This document shows positions 17,227-25,946 of a stretch of DNA of 64,000 bases, piece by piece. The notes under the pieces were generated by a model. The model was not told the DNA's origin. It saw only the letters and a list, made by a program, of their open reading frames with translations, and did not search any database. Source of the DNA: CAWIMX01 sp963792785 (lineage in GTDB: Bacteria > Acidobacteriota > Vicinamibacteria > Vicinamibacterales > CAVVIG01); NCBI GenBank assembly GCA_963792785.1, contig CAWBXO010000001.1:1364001-1428000 (forward strand). Reading direction: 5' to 3'. Within the stretch, counting starts at the first letter, position 1. Every line of letters begins with the position of its first letter. A program made the translations under genes and the position numbers.

Positions 17227-18239
17227 GGGAATAAACGTCCCACCTTTCGCAGCGGCTCCAGGCCGTTCACGTCGTAGGGCAGCAGCGGAATCCGGATCCG
17301 CGGGTAATTGGCGAACTCGTGCTCGATCTCGTCCAGGTACGCGGCCTCCTGCTTCCGCCGCGCTTCCATGAAGTCGCCCGTCGCTTCCGGCGGCAGCACG
17401 CGATTGATCACGACGCCGACGATGGGCACGTGAAAGCGCGTGAGGACCTCGAGGGCCTTGTGGCTTTCGAGGATCGACAGCTTGTCGGGGTTCAGCACGA
17501 GCAGGAACACCGAGGTCTTCGCGTCGAGCATGCGCTCGCGCGCGTCGCGGAACAAGCGCCGGCGCGCCGTCAGGATCTCGTTGATCTTCGACTCGGCGCT
17601 CCCCGCCACGAGATCTGACGGCTGCTCGATCACGCCGAACTCGTCGCCCCGCACGCGGCCGCCGCCCAGGTGCCGCAGCGTCGAGGCGAAACCGGCCGAC
17701 CGCTCCCGGTGCCGCAGCAGGCCGTCGGTCCACGCGGCCATCACCTCGGGCAGCGTGAGCAGCCGCAGGGTGTGGCCGGTGGGCGCGGTGTCGAAGATCG
17801 TCAGGTCGTAGCGCTTGTCTTCCGCGTCGTCGGCCATGAGCTTCGCCACGCGCTCGAGGAGCGCCGCCTCGGCCGCGCCGGGCGAGAAGCGCGCCAAGTC
17901 GAGCTGCCGGTCGATCTCGGCCCACATGCGCTGGTGCACGAGGCGCTTCATCTGCTGCTTGACGGTGGCGAGGTGCTCCTCCGACTCGGCGTCGGGATCG
18001 ATCTCGAGGCCCCAGAGGCCCGCGCCGAGCGCCGTCTCGCGATCGCCGACGCCCTTGCCGAACACGTCGCCGAGCGAATGCGCGGGATCGGTCGAGACGA
18101 TGAGCGTGCGCTTCCCCATCTCGGCCGCCGCCGCGCCGAGGGCCGCGGCCGTCGTCGTCTTACCGACGCCGCCCTTGCCGCCGACGAAGAGGAAGCGATG
18201 GGCCAGGAGGGATGTGAGCGGGGGAAATGCTAGCAACAC
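17217..18239 (-). CDS. ArsA/Get3-family ATPase
   Basis: A 340-residue soluble ATPase of the anion-transporting/GET3 family. The deviant Walker A GGKGGVGKTT is near residue 20, the switch I region has STDPAHSLGDVFG and switch II FDTAPTGHTLRLL. There is no second ATPase half and no arsenite-binding cysteine triad, so arsenic efflux is unlikely. The GTG at 18239 overlaps the CC-star gene by 10 bases and places the P-loop at the normal distance; an upstream ATG at 18287 is the alternative. It is third in the CstA, CC-star, ArsA operon, a recurring neighbourhood, so a role in folding or insertion of the transporter complex is plausible but unproven. Confidence 0.88.
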   Translation of the reverse strand: MLLAFPPLTSLLAHRFLFVGGKGGVGKTTTAAALGAAAAEMGKRTLIVSTDPAHSLGDVFGKGVGDRETALGAGLWGLEIDPDAESEEHLATVKQQMKRLVHQRMWAEIDRQLDLARFSPGAAEAALLERVAKLMADDAEDKRYDLTIFDTAPTGHTLRLLTLPEVMAAWTDGLLRHRERSAGFASTLRHLGGGRVRGDEFGVIEQPSDLVAGSAESKINEILTARRRLFRDARERMLDAKTSVFLLVLNPDKLSILESHKALEVLTRFHVPIVGVVINRVLPPEATGDFMEARRKQEAAYLDEIEHEFANYPRIRIPLLPYDVNGLEPLRKVGRLFPST

Positions 18240-18493
18240 TTCATCCCATCGAGGGGCGAGTGTTCCATGCCCATGCGTTTGTGCCATTCATGAAAGCGCT
18301 CGAGCAGCACGGGCTGGAGCTCGAGGGTGTAGTACGCGGCGGGGTTGGGCACGCCCATGAGCTCGGCGAAGACGAAGAGCATGAAGAGGTCGTCTTCGTC
18401 CCGCCGGGCCCGGGCGATAGCGCCGCGGTACGGCGCCACATAGAACTCCTCCGCGAGCTCGCTGAAGCGCTTCAGCCGCTCGCGGAGGGTCAT
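18230..18493 (-). CDS. Cory-CC-star family protein
   Basis: An 87-residue protein ending in the diagnostic KCC-stop (the double cysteine directly before the stop). The body carries AEEFYVAPYRGAIARARRDE and FMLFVFAELMGVPNPAAYYT. Members occur next to carbon-starvation transporter and ArsA-type ATPase genes, exactly as here; CstA ends 3 bases upstream and the ATPase start overlaps the 3' end. The exposed terminal Cys pair suggests metal or redox handling, which is inference. Biochemical function is not known. Confidence 0.88.
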   Translation of the reverse strand: MTLRERLKRFSELAEEFYVAPYRGAIARARRDEDDLFMLFVFAELMGVPNPAAYYTLELQPVLLERFHEWHKRMGMEHSPLDGMKCC

Positions 18494-18495
18494 CC

Positions 18496-20181
18496 TCAGC
18501 TCGCGACGGCCGTCGCCATCGCCGTTCGACGCGCGCGCATGAAGGCGCCGATGGCCTCGAGCATCACGAAGATCGAGGTGACGACGATCAGCAGGTCCAC
18601 GAACACCAGGAAGTACTGGCCGGTCGTGTACAGATCCCACAGCTGGTAGATCGCCGAGAGGAACGACATGCCGGTGACGAACACCATGGGCACCATCGTG
18701 TACACCGACGGACGGCCCTGCTTCACGAGCAGCACGCTGATCACGAGGAGCGTGAGGCCGGCGAGCAACTGGTTCGTGGTGCCGAACAGCGGCCAGATGA
18801 TCATGCCGCCGGTGCCCGCCATGCCGCCGGCGCCGAACGCGAGCGCGAGGCACGAGGCCACCGCCAGGAACGTGGCCGTGTAGCCGTTCTGCAGGGCCGG
18901 GATCTGATAGATGACCCCCCATTCCTGGATGATGTACCGCTGCAACCGCACGCCGACGTCCATCGTCGTGCCGGCGAAGAGCACGACCATGACGGTGAGC
19001 AGCACGGCCGAGAAGTTGTAGGACAGGAAGGGCAGGCCGTGGTTGACGATCGTCGCGCCGCCGGCGACGAACGCGTTCTGGCCGCCCGCGCCGAACGAGG
19101 TGTAGACGGCGTCCCAGTCCGCGCGCGACGCGAAGCCCGCCGTCGCCGCGATGATCGCGATGAGCGCGAGCACGCCTTCGCCGGTCGAGCCGAGATAGCC
19201 CACCGGGCGCTCGTCGGTCTCCTTGTCGATCTGCTTGGACGTCGTCCCAGACCCGACAAGGCCGTGGAAGCCCGATATCGCGCCGCAGGCGATGGTGACG
19301 AACAAAAGCGGCACCAGCGGCGGCGAGCCGGCCGGCATGTGGGTATTGAACATGGGGGCGACGATGACCGGGTGCGCGATCAGCACGGCGCCATAGAGGA
19401 TGCCGAGGCCGACGAACAGCATGATGCCGCTGATGTAGCCGCGTGGCTGCAAGAGCGCCCAGACCGGGACGAGCGACGCGATCGTGGCGTAGATGAACAG
19501 CAGGACGATCCACTGCGCCCCGGGGCCGAAGCCCAGGAAGCTGGCCGGCAGACTGACCGGCACGAAGTCGCCGAGCGGGATGAACACGAAGATGAGCGCG
19601 GTGGCGATGACCGTGGGGATCACGATCTTCGCGTGCGAGCGGTAGAACAGCACGCCCACCACGACGGCGACGGCGATGGCGCCCCAGGCGGGAATCACGC
19701 TGGCCGGCGTGAGCGCGAACGCCTGCGAGATCGCGACGGCGAACACGGCGTTCACCATCAGCAGCAGGAGGAAGATCACGATCATGAAGAGCCGGCCGGC
19801 GCGCTGGCTGACGATGTCGCCGGTCATCGACCCGATCGAGCGGGCGTTGTTGCGCGTGCTCGCCCAGACGGCGCCGAAGTCGTGCACGCCGGCGAAGAAA
19901 ACCGTGCCGAGGACGACCCAGAGGAACGCCGGGCCCCAGCCCCAGATCACCGCGATGCCGGGCCCGATGATGGGCGCCGCGCCCGCCACCGCCGTGAAGT
20001 GGTGGCCCCAGAGCACCATCTTGCTCGTCGGGACGTAGTCGATGTCGTCCCGCATGGTGTGCGCGGGCGTCTTGAAGTTCGGATCGAGCCTGTAGATCTT
20101 TTCGGCGATGAACTTGGAGTAGAAGAGATACCCCAGGAACATCGACGCAAGGCCGATGACGGCCAGGAGAGTCGAATTCAT
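18496..20181 (-). CDS. cstA: Carbon starvation protein CstA family transporter
   Basis: A 561-residue inner-membrane protein with about 15 hydrophobic helices. The N-terminal motif FTAVAGAAPIIGPGIAVIWG, the HDFGA motif in TM3 (FFAGVHDFGAVWAS) and SGFHGLVGSGTTSKQIDKET are hallmarks of the CstA/BtsT pyruvate and peptide transporter family. The length is shorter than E. coli CstA, as in the short bacterial clade. It heads the operon cstA, CC-star protein, ArsA-type ATPase. In E. coli the homologues are peptide or pyruvate transporters induced by starvation; the substrate here is not determined. Confidence 0.93.
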   Translation of the reverse strand: MNSTLLAVIGLASMFLGYLFYSKFIAEKIYRLDPNFKTPAHTMRDDIDYVPTSKMVLWGHHFTAVAGAAPIIGPGIAVIWGWGPAFLWVVLGTVFFAGVHDFGAVWASTRNNARSIGSMTGDIVSQRAGRLFMIVIFLLLLMVNAVFAVAISQAFALTPASVIPAWGAIAVAVVVGVLFYRSHAKIVIPTVIATALIFVFIPLGDFVPVSLPASFLGFGPGAQWIVLLFIYATIASLVPVWALLQPRGYISGIMLFVGLGILYGAVLIAHPVIVAPMFNTHMPAGSPPLVPLLFVTIACGAISGFHGLVGSGTTSKQIDKETDERPVGYLGSTGEGVLALIAIIAATAGFASRADWDAVYTSFGAGGQNAFVAGGATIVNHGLPFLSYNFSAVLLTVMVVLFAGTTMDVGVRLQRYIIQEWGVIYQIPALQNGYTATFLAVASCLALAFGAGGMAGTGGMIIWPLFGTTNQLLAGLTLLVISVLLVKQGRPSVYTMVPMVFVTGMSFLSAIYQLWDLYTTGQYFLVFVDLLIVVTSIFVMLEAIGAFMRARRTAMATAVAS

Positions 20182-20205
20182 AGTTGTGGCGGCCCCCTCA
20201 GCCGG

Positions 20206-21639
20206 TCATTCTACACGGATCACGCCGACGTTGTTCTCGATGGCGATGGTCGTCCCGAACGGCGCCGAGAGCGTCTGGAGCCGGTGCAGGATCGCCTGCG
20301 CGCGTGCGGGCGGCGCCGGCATCGGCATGCCGCGGCGCGAGATCGGCGCGTCGTGCCGGGCCCAGGTGGGGTAGATCCGCACCTCGACCAGCCGGCCGTC
20401 CTGGTAGCGGCTCACGGCGACCGCCGCCTCGTAGTTGATCGGCTCGTCCACGCCGCGGGCGCGGTGGCCGGCGACAGCCGATTCGGCCTGCGTGATGTCG
20501 CCGTTGGGCGACACGTTGCAGTCGCAGCTCCAGTCCCACTCGCGGAAGAACTCACCGAGGTCGTAGAAGATCGGCTTGCCCTTGTAGATCTCGATGCCGC
20601 GGAGCAGGTGCGGCCCGTGGCCGACGAAGGCGTCCGCGCCGTTGTCGATCGCCTGGTGCGCGAGCGCCACGAGGAAGTCCGGCGGGCGGTCCTCGAAGAG
20701 GAACGGCTGGAGCAGCGTGTCGCCCTGGTGCGCGTGGATCGTCGCGATCATGAAGTCGGCGTACTCCTTGCCGTTCTTGATCGCCTGGAGGTTGCCCTCG
20801 AGATCGCCGCGGCTCATCGCGTAGGTGAGCTCGCCCGGGTGATCGCCGGCCTTGTAGCGCTGGCCGAACAGATCGACCGTGCCGGGACGATCAGCCGCCG
20901 GCGGGTCGATCGGGTTCGACGTGTCCGTGCGGTGCTCGTACACGGCGGCCTTCACGCGCTGGAGCGCGGCAAGCGCGTCGGGCGCCACGGTGATCGTTTC
21001 GGTCAGGGTCAGCGCGTTCAACCCGGGCCGCCCGCCGGTCACGCCCGACATCGCGCTGGCCGCCACCCGGCCCTGCCCGCCCACCTGGCTGTACATCCCG
21101 ACCAGACCGATCCGCCCCTTCGGCGTCTCGGCGAACCGCGGCGCGCGCGCCTCGTCGAGGTTGCGGCCGACGCCCGCGTACTGGAGGCCTGCCTCGCCCA
21201 TCAGGCGCACGGTCTCGAACAGGCCTTCCTGCCCCGCGTCCATCAGGTGGTTGCCCGCGCGGTTCATGATCGTGAAGCCCATCGCCTTCAGATCCCCCGC
21301 CACCTCGCGCGTCCCCGTCATGCTGCCGCCGAGCGGCCCGGCGAACGTCCGCTCGTCGCGGATCAGCGACTCGAAGTTCCCGAAGCCGGCGTCGGCGCCG
21401 CGCACGAGACCGATCGCCGCCTGCAGGCCCGGATCCTGGAGCTGGCTGGCCGGCCGGACGATGATCACGTCGCCCACGCTCGCCAGCGAGAACGACCCGG
21501 GAATCTTCATCGCCATGTCGGCGGTCCAGTCGTGCGCCGGCGACTGCGCCGCCGTCTGCGACGCCGGCGGCTGCGCGACCAGACGCGGGGCCGCGACCAC
21601 AGCCGCCGCCACCGCGCACGCGAACACGAGGCGTTTCAT
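20206..21639 (-). CDS. CapA-like poly-gamma-glutamate synthesis family protein
   Basis: A 477-residue exported protein with the calcineurin-like PGA_cap fold. After the signal peptide (residues 1-22) the GDVIIVRP, GNFESLI, NRAGNHLMD and GADAFVGHGPHLLRGIEIY motifs carry the Asp, Asn and His residues that form the metallophosphatase-like site in CapA proteins. The C-terminal 100 residues are a variable extension. The ATG at 21639 is preceded by GGGAGGA. No capB, capC or capE gene is nearby, so polyglutamate export is unlikely to be its job here and a polysaccharide or phosphoester role is possible. Confidence 0.85.
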   Translation of the reverse strand: MKRLVFACAVAAAVVAAPRLVAQPPASQTAAQSPAHDWTADMAMKIPGSFSLASVGDVIIVRPASQLQDPGLQAAIGLVRGADAGFGNFESLIRDERTFAGPLGGSMTGTREVAGDLKAMGFTIMNRAGNHLMDAGQEGLFETVRLMGEAGLQYAGVGRNLDEARAPRFAETPKGRIGLVGMYSQVGGQGRVAASAMSGVTGGRPGLNALTLTETITVAPDALAALQRVKAAVYEHRTDTSNPIDPPAADRPGTVDLFGQRYKAGDHPGELTYAMSRGDLEGNLQAIKNGKEYADFMIATIHAHQGDTLLQPFLFEDRPPDFLVALAHQAIDNGADAFVGHGPHLLRGIEIYKGKPIFYDLGEFFREWDWSCDCNVSPNGDITQAESAVAGHRARGVDEPINYEAAVAVSRYQDGRLVEVRIYPTWARHDAPISRRGMPMPAPPARAQAILHRLQTLSAPFGTTIAIENNVGVIRVE

Positions 21640-21683
21640 CGGCAATCCTCCCCGTTCATCAAGAGAGGACCGTAATGTAACAG

Positions 21684-21770
21684 AGGTTCCAGGGGTTCTG
21701 GGGGTTCTGGGGGTTCTGGGGGTCGGGTTCTGGGTTCGGGGGTTCACGGGTTCTGGAGGTTCTGCAGGAG
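21684..21770. repeat. GGTTCTGG-type repeat tract
   Basis: A G/T-rich direct-repeat tract of GGTTCTGGGG units lies between CapA and the pentaheme cytochrome genes and runs into the cytochrome 3' end. The last residues of that protein (LLQNLQNP) are read from the tract on the opposite strand. The same family forms the large hairpin at 25412-25557, where another protein tail ends in LQNP. Confidence 0.85.
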
Positions 21771-22478
21771 AGCGTCGACGGCGGTGCGCGCCGTGGCGGC
21801 GCGGCGTTCGGCTTCGGCCAGGTCGAACGTATGCCAGGCTTCGGCCACCGCGGCCAGGCGGGCGTCGGCTTCGGCGGCCAGGGCGCGGGTGCGGGCGTCG
21901 CCGCGGCCGCGGCCGATCTGCCAACGCGCCTGCGCCAGGTCCTCGTTGACGACGTCGAGCCCGGCGATCAGCGCGCGCGCCCGCGCGGGATAGGCGGCCC
22001 CAGGCGTGCTCGGGCCATGGCAGCTCGCGCAACGCACTTCCAGCGCCGCCGGCGACGGCACGCGCGCCGTCATCGCGCCGTGGCACGTCGAGCAGGTGGG
22101 CGCACCGGCCTCCCCGCGCATGAGCGGCTGATCATGGGGGCTCTGACGGAACCCGCGGCGCTCAGCCTCATGGCAGGCGCCGCACGTCGCAGGCAACTGC
22201 GCCGGGGCGACGCGGCTCCAGGCCATCCGCGGGCTGACGACGCCCCGGTGCGCCTCGCCGGAGACGACTGTCGTCGGATCGCCGCCGTGGCAGGCCTCGC
22301 AGCCAACGCCGGCGCGCGCGTGCTTGGAGCCGGCCCACTCGCTCAGATGGCTCGCGCCGGGCACGTTCCCGACGTTCGCGAAGTGGCAGGTCGCGCAGCG
22401 GCCCATCACCTGCTGCGCCGCGGCGGGCGCGCCCGCGCCGAGTACGACGAACACCGACGCGATGATGATGGCGCGCAT
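21744..22478 (-). CDS. Periplasmic pentaheme c-type cytochrome
   Basis: A 244-residue exported cytochrome. The signal peptide is followed by five CxxCH haem-binding motifs: CATCH, CEACH, CGACH, CSTCH and CASCH. Spacing resembles NapC/Nir-linked and cytochrome c554-type soluble multihaem proteins (cytochrome_C554 clan). The C-terminal 80 residues are helical and haem-free, and the last few are encoded by the GGTTCTGG repeat, so the natural end has been replaced or extended. It sits alone between the CapA and universal stress protein genes. Electron partners are not evident locally, though an MtrA/MtrB system is about 15 kb away. Confidence 0.85.
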   Translation of the reverse strand: MRAIIIASVFVVLGAGAPAAAQQVMGRCATCHFANVGNVPGASHLSEWAGSKHARAGVGCEACHGGDPTTVVSGEAHRGVVSPRMAWSRVAPAQLPATCGACHEAERRGFRQSPHDQPLMRGEAGAPTCSTCHGAMTARVPSPAALEVRCASCHGPSTPGAAYPARARALIAGLDVVNEDLAQARWQIGRGRGDARTRALAAEADARLAAVAEAWHTFDLAEAERRAATARTAVDALLQNLQNP

Positions 22479-22493
22479 GTCGACCTCCAGCCT

Positions 22494-23393
22494 CTACTCC
22501 CGCACGGTGAGGACCGGACACGTCGCTCTCCGCACGACCTGATTCGTCGTCGATCCGAACATCGCGAGGTTCACCGGGCTCCTCCCGTGGACGCCCATCA
22601 CGATGAGATCGGCGGAGACCTCCTGGGCGATCTGCAGGATCGCGGGGTACGGCCGCCCGCGCACGACCCGCACGTCCGGACTGCACCACTCGCGCACGCC
22701 CTCGGGCACCAGCGCGCACAGCCGCGCGCGGATGTCCGTCGCGGCGAGGTCGCGATCCGCCGAGGAGGCGGCCCGGCCGAGGGTGCGCAACTCGTCCTCA
22801 ATCGTCCATTCGGCGGCGTGCATGATGGTCACGCCGGCGTCGGCCTCCTGCGCGAGCGGCCACGCCAGCTCGAGCGCGCGGATCGACCAGTCCGAGAAAT
22901 CCACCGGCACGACGAGCCGCTTGAACGGCAGCACCGGCGTCGCGCGCGCCCGCGGCGGCACCGTGAGCACCGCGCACGGCGCGGTGCGCAGCACGTGCTC
23001 GGTCACGGATCCGAGCACGAGGTGCTCGAGGCCGCCGACGCCGTGCGTGCCCATCACAATCAGGTCCGCCGGCACGGCCACGGCCGCCTCGACGATCCAC
23101 GTCTGCGGCGGCCCCGTCTCGACGCGGACGTCGATGGCCACGTCGGACGTCTGGGCCGGGAAGGTCTCGCCGACGCGGCGCGCGAGCTCGCGCACGGCCG
23201 CCTCGTCGACGGGCAGCTCGCCGCGGTCGCCGGCGAGCGTGAACCCCGGCATGGGCAGGGGGATCGGGTTGTCCACGTGGAGCGCCGTGATCGACGCGCC
23301 GAACCAGCGCGCGATCGCCACGGCGTGCGCCGCGGCGTGTTCCGACGCCTCCGAGAAGTCAATCGGGCACAGCAGACGCTTGAAGTCCGGCAT
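22494..23393 (-). CDS. Universal stress protein, two UspA domains
   Basis: A 299-residue protein made of two consecutive UspA domains (about 1-145 and 150-299). Each ends in the ATP-binding signature G-x2-G-x9-G(S/T): GTHGVGGLEHLVLGS and GVHGRSPVNLAMFGS. USPs are cytoplasmic nucleotide-binding proteins induced in stasis, hypoxia or oxidative stress. The ATG at 23393 gives MPDFKRLLCPIDFS, the expected family start. It is divergent from a second tandem USP gene, with 165 bases between them. Confidence 0.9.
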   Translation of the reverse strand: MPDFKRLLCPIDFSEASEHAAAHAVAIARWFGASITALHVDNPIPLPMPGFTLAGDRGELPVDEAAVRELARRVGETFPAQTSDVAIDVRVETGPPQTWIVEAAVAVPADLIVMGTHGVGGLEHLVLGSVTEHVLRTAPCAVLTVPPRARATPVLPFKRLVVPVDFSDWSIRALELAWPLAQEADAGVTIMHAAEWTIEDELRTLGRAASSADRDLAATDIRARLCALVPEGVREWCSPDVRVVRGRPYPAILQIAQEVSADLIVMGVHGRSPVNLAMFGSTTNQVVRRATCPVLTVRE

Positions 23394-23558
23394 GATGGCC
23401 TCGTGGCGCGATGTCACGGAAATCCGCTGGCGCGTGCCGGCGCCGCCGGGATACCGGCACGCCTCCCCGGCGGAACCCACGCCAATCGCGCGTTTCCAGC
23501 CTGTCCACGTGGGAGCGTGCAAATCAGCGGCCGGCGTGAAATCCGGTATCCTCAAACG

Positions 23559-24431
23559 GTGTTCCGGTCGATCCTCTGTCCGGTCGATTTCTCGGGCGAC
23601 TCGCGGGCAGCCCTGCGCTACGCGCACGCCGTGGCGGGGCGCACCGGCGGTCGGCTCACGGTCCTCCATGTGAATGATCCCTGGCTCGAGAACGCCGCGG
23701 CCGCCGTCTACGGCGGCCGGGCTGCGTTCGCCGAGCGCGCCGGGACCGAGCTTGAACGATTCGTGACCCGCGCGCTGGGCTCATCCCATGGCGTGGCGTG
23801 CACGGTCGCCCTCGGCGATCCGGCGAAGACAATCCTCGCGGCCCGCGCGGATCTCGTGGTTGTCGGGACGCACGGCCTGGGCGGCGTCCGCAAGCTCTTC
23901 TTCGGATCCACGACGGCGCGGGTGCTCGCGCGCACGCGCGTCCCGGTGCTCGCCGTGCCGGCGACGCACGGCCGCAGCCGGCGCCCGCGGCCGGGATGGC
24001 CACGAGGACGGGTCGTCGCCCCGCTCGCGCTCGATCGGACATCGCGCGGCAGCGCGGCGCGCGCGGCGCGCGTGGCCCGGACGTTTGGCGCGGGCCTCAC
24101 GCTCGTCCACGCCGTGCCGCCGCTGCCCGTCCCGCCGTTCATGGGCGGGAGCGTCCTGAAGCAGGAACGTGACGCGATCGCCCGCGCCAAGCGCGCGCTC
24201 GCGCGCGTCGCGCGCACGGTGCGCGGCGTGCCGGTGCGCTCGGTCGTGGCCTCCGGCGATCCCGCCGACGTCATCGCCGCGCTCGCCGCGCGGCCGGGGC
24301 ACAGCCTGGTGGCCCTCACGCTCGATCCCCGCGGCGGCCGCTTCGACTCGCCGCCGGGCGCGATCAGCTATCACGTCCTGCAGCGCGGGGCCGCGCCGGT
24401 GCTCGCGCTGCCCCGAGGGTGGCGCGGGTGA
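23559..24431 (+). CDS. Universal stress protein, two UspA domains
   Basis: A 290-residue tandem UspA protein starting with GTG at 23559 (FRSILCPVDFSGDSRAALRY). The first domain has GTHGLGGVRKLFFGS, an intact nucleotide-binding motif. The second domain lacks the glycine-rich loop (its equivalent region reads TLDPRGGRFDSPPGAIS), so it is probably not ATP-binding, a known pattern in tandem USPs. Its stop overlaps the start of the AI-2E-family permease gene by 4 bases (GTGA), indicating coexpression. Confidence 0.88.
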   Translation: MFRSILCPVDFSGDSRAALRYAHAVAGRTGGRLTVLHVNDPWLENAAAAVYGGRAAFAERAGTELERFVTRALGSSHGVACTVALGDPAKTILAARADLVVVGTHGLGGVRKLFFGSTTARVLARTRVPVLAVPATHGRSRRPRPGWPRGRVVAPLALDRTSRGSAARAARVARTFGAGLTLVHAVPPLPVPPFMGGSVLKQERDAIARAKRALARVARTVRGVPVRSVVASGDPADVIAALAARPGHSLVALTLDPRGGRFDSPPGAISYHVLQRGAAPVLALPRGWRG

Positions 24432-25495
24432 AGCTCCAGCCCGTCGTGACCCTGTTGATGGGCCTGCTGCTGGCCTATCTCACCTTCCTCGTGGTCCAGC
24501 CGTTCGCCACGCCGCTCATCTTCGCGGTGGTGATGGTGATCGTGTTCGAGCCGCTGCACGCCCGGTTCGGCCGCCGCGTCGGGCCGACGACCGCCGCCGC
24601 CCTCAGCACCGCGAGCGTGGTGCTGCTCACGCTGGTCCCGATCTTCCTCGTGGCCGGCCGAGTCGTCACCGAGGCCGTCGACCTCGTGCCGAGCCTCGAC
24701 TCCGCGCCGGTCGAGCGCGCGCTCGCGCTGGTGCAGGGGCTCGCCACGCGCGTCGGCGTCGACCTCGAGGCGCTCGTCCGCCAGACGACGCAGCAGATCG
24801 CCGGCAGCGCGGGCGCGCTCGCCTCGCGCGTCGTCCGCGACGCGTGGGGCGTGATCCTCGGCACCGTGATCACGATGTTCGCGACGTTCTTCCTGTTCCG
24901 CGACGGCCGCCAGATCGTGCGCCGGCTCCCCGACTTCATGCCGATGGAGCGCGCGCAGGCCGAGCGGCTGCTCGTCGAGATCCGGGCGATGGTGCAGTCG
25001 AACATCGCCGCCTCGCTCGTGGCCGCGTCGCTTCAGGGCGCGATCGGCGGCATCACCTTCGCGATCCTCGGGCTCCCGGCCGCGGTGCTCTGGGGCGTGG
25101 TGATGGCGGTGATGTCGCTCTTCCCCGTGCTGGGCGCGTGGCTCGTCTGGGGCCCGGCGGCCGCCGGACTCGCGATGACCGGACGCCCGGGCGCGGCGCT
25201 CGCGCTCGTCGTGGTCGGCGTCGGGATCGTCGGAACGGTCGACAACATCGTGCGGCCGATGATGCTCGCGCACGCCACGCGCATGAACGGCCTGCTCGTG
25301 CTCGTGAGCCTGCTCGGCGGTGTGCAGGCCTTCGGCATCGTCGGCCTGCTCCTCGGACCGCTCATCGTCAGCGTCGTTCTTGCGCTCGTCGCGATGTATC
25401 GGGGAACAGAAGGTTCCGGGGGTTCTGAAGGTCGGGTTCCGGGTTCGGAGGGTTCAGGAGGTTCGAGAGGTTCGGCAAACCTGCAGAACCCCTGA
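24428..25495 (+). CDS. AI-2E family (TqsA/PerM-like) permease
   Basis: A 355-residue inner-membrane protein of the PF01594 family. Two N-terminal helices, a periplasmic loop, and then the paired C-terminal helices with FPVLGAWLVWGPAAA and DNIVRPMMLAHATRMNGL are family hallmarks. GTG at 24428 overlaps the stop of the USP gene in a GTGA arrangement; GTG at 24419 is the other option. The C-terminus is abnormal: about 30 Gly/Ser/Glu residues (GTEGSGGSEGRVPGSEGSGG) are encoded by a long inverted-repeat tract rather than by conserved gene sequence. Members export autoinducer-2 or act as Na+/H+ antiporters; the substrate here is unknown. Confidence 0.88.
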   Translation: MKLQPVVTLLMGLLLAYLTFLVVQPFATPLIFAVVMVIVFEPLHARFGRRVGPTTAAALSTASVVLLTLVPIFLVAGRVVTEAVDLVPSLDSAPVERALALVQGLATRVGVDLEALVRQTTQQIAGSAGALASRVVRDAWGVILGTVITMFATFFLFRDGRQIVRRLPDFMPMERAQAERLLVEIRAMVQSNIAASLVAASLQGAIGGITFAILGLPAAVLWGVVMAVMSLFPVLGAWLVWGPAAAGLAMTGRPGAALALVVVGVGIVGTVDNIVRPMMLAHATRMNGLLVLVSLLGGVQAFGIVGLLLGPLIVSVVLALVAMYRGTEGSGGSEGRVPGSEGSGGSRGSANLQNP

Positions 25496-25557
25496 ACCCT
25501 CCGAACCCGGAACCCGACCTCCAGAACCCCCAGAACTCCTGGAACCCTAGAACCTTT
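25412..25557. repeat. Long inverted repeat of GGTTCNGG units
   Basis: Left arm 25412-25460 and right arm 25490-25557 are near-complementary. An internal 29-base stretch (25430-25458 and 25491-25519) is perfectly inverted, with a 32-base loop. The arm sequence is a tract of GGTTC(C/T)GG units. It starts inside the last 30 codons of the AI-2E-family permease and ends at the convergent small gene, so it may act as a bidirectional terminator or be a mobile repeat that landed at a gene end. Confidence 0.9.
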
Positions 25558-25819
25558 AGGAAGCCCGTTTGTGCTGGGCGGCCTTGAGCATCGGCCGGCG
25601 AGGGGGCGTGGCCTCGCTGTCGCCGGTTCTCGCGAAGCGTCCGTCGGGCATGACGGTCAGGAAGCCGGTTTCCAGGAGCGTCGTGAGCAAAGCGTCGCAC
25701 GTCTCGCCGTCGAGACCCCACAAGCGGCGTGCCTGCTGCGCGGTGAGGCGCAAACCGGGCATCTCACGGAACTCCGCATGAACGAGGCGTGTGAGCCGAT
25801 CGTCGATGGTGCCGTGCAT
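25556..25819 (-). CDS. Small helical protein, possible winged-helix domain
   Basis: An 87-residue protein. The segment MPGLRLTAQQARRLWGLDGE then CDALLTTLLETGFLTVMPDG reads like a compact helix-turn-helix or winged-helix module (three helices then a beta hairpin), similar to small hypothetical proteins in Acidobacteriota. GGAGAGGAG precedes the ATG at 25819. The C-terminus is basic and probably disordered. Specific function unknown; location beside response-regulator genes suggests a regulatory role but does not prove one. Confidence 0.65.
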   Translation of the reverse strand: MHGTIDDRLTRLVHAEFREMPGLRLTAQQARRLWGLDGETCDALLTTLLETGFLTVMPDGRFARTGDSEATPPRRPMLKAAQHKRAS

Positions 25820-25946
25820 GGCTCCTCTCCTCAAAGTGCGGCGCTTTCCGAAGACCAATCCCTGATCCGAGAATAGCAAGTTCGCGGGCCGCTGTCTTCA
25901 CGAAAGCATCAACACGGCGACACGTTTCATCAACGCTTCGCCGCCG

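Noticed and set aside
19039..21675. 878-codon plus-strand frame across cstA and capA
   Set aside because: Low-complexity Arg/Glu/His sequence opposite two well-supported genes.
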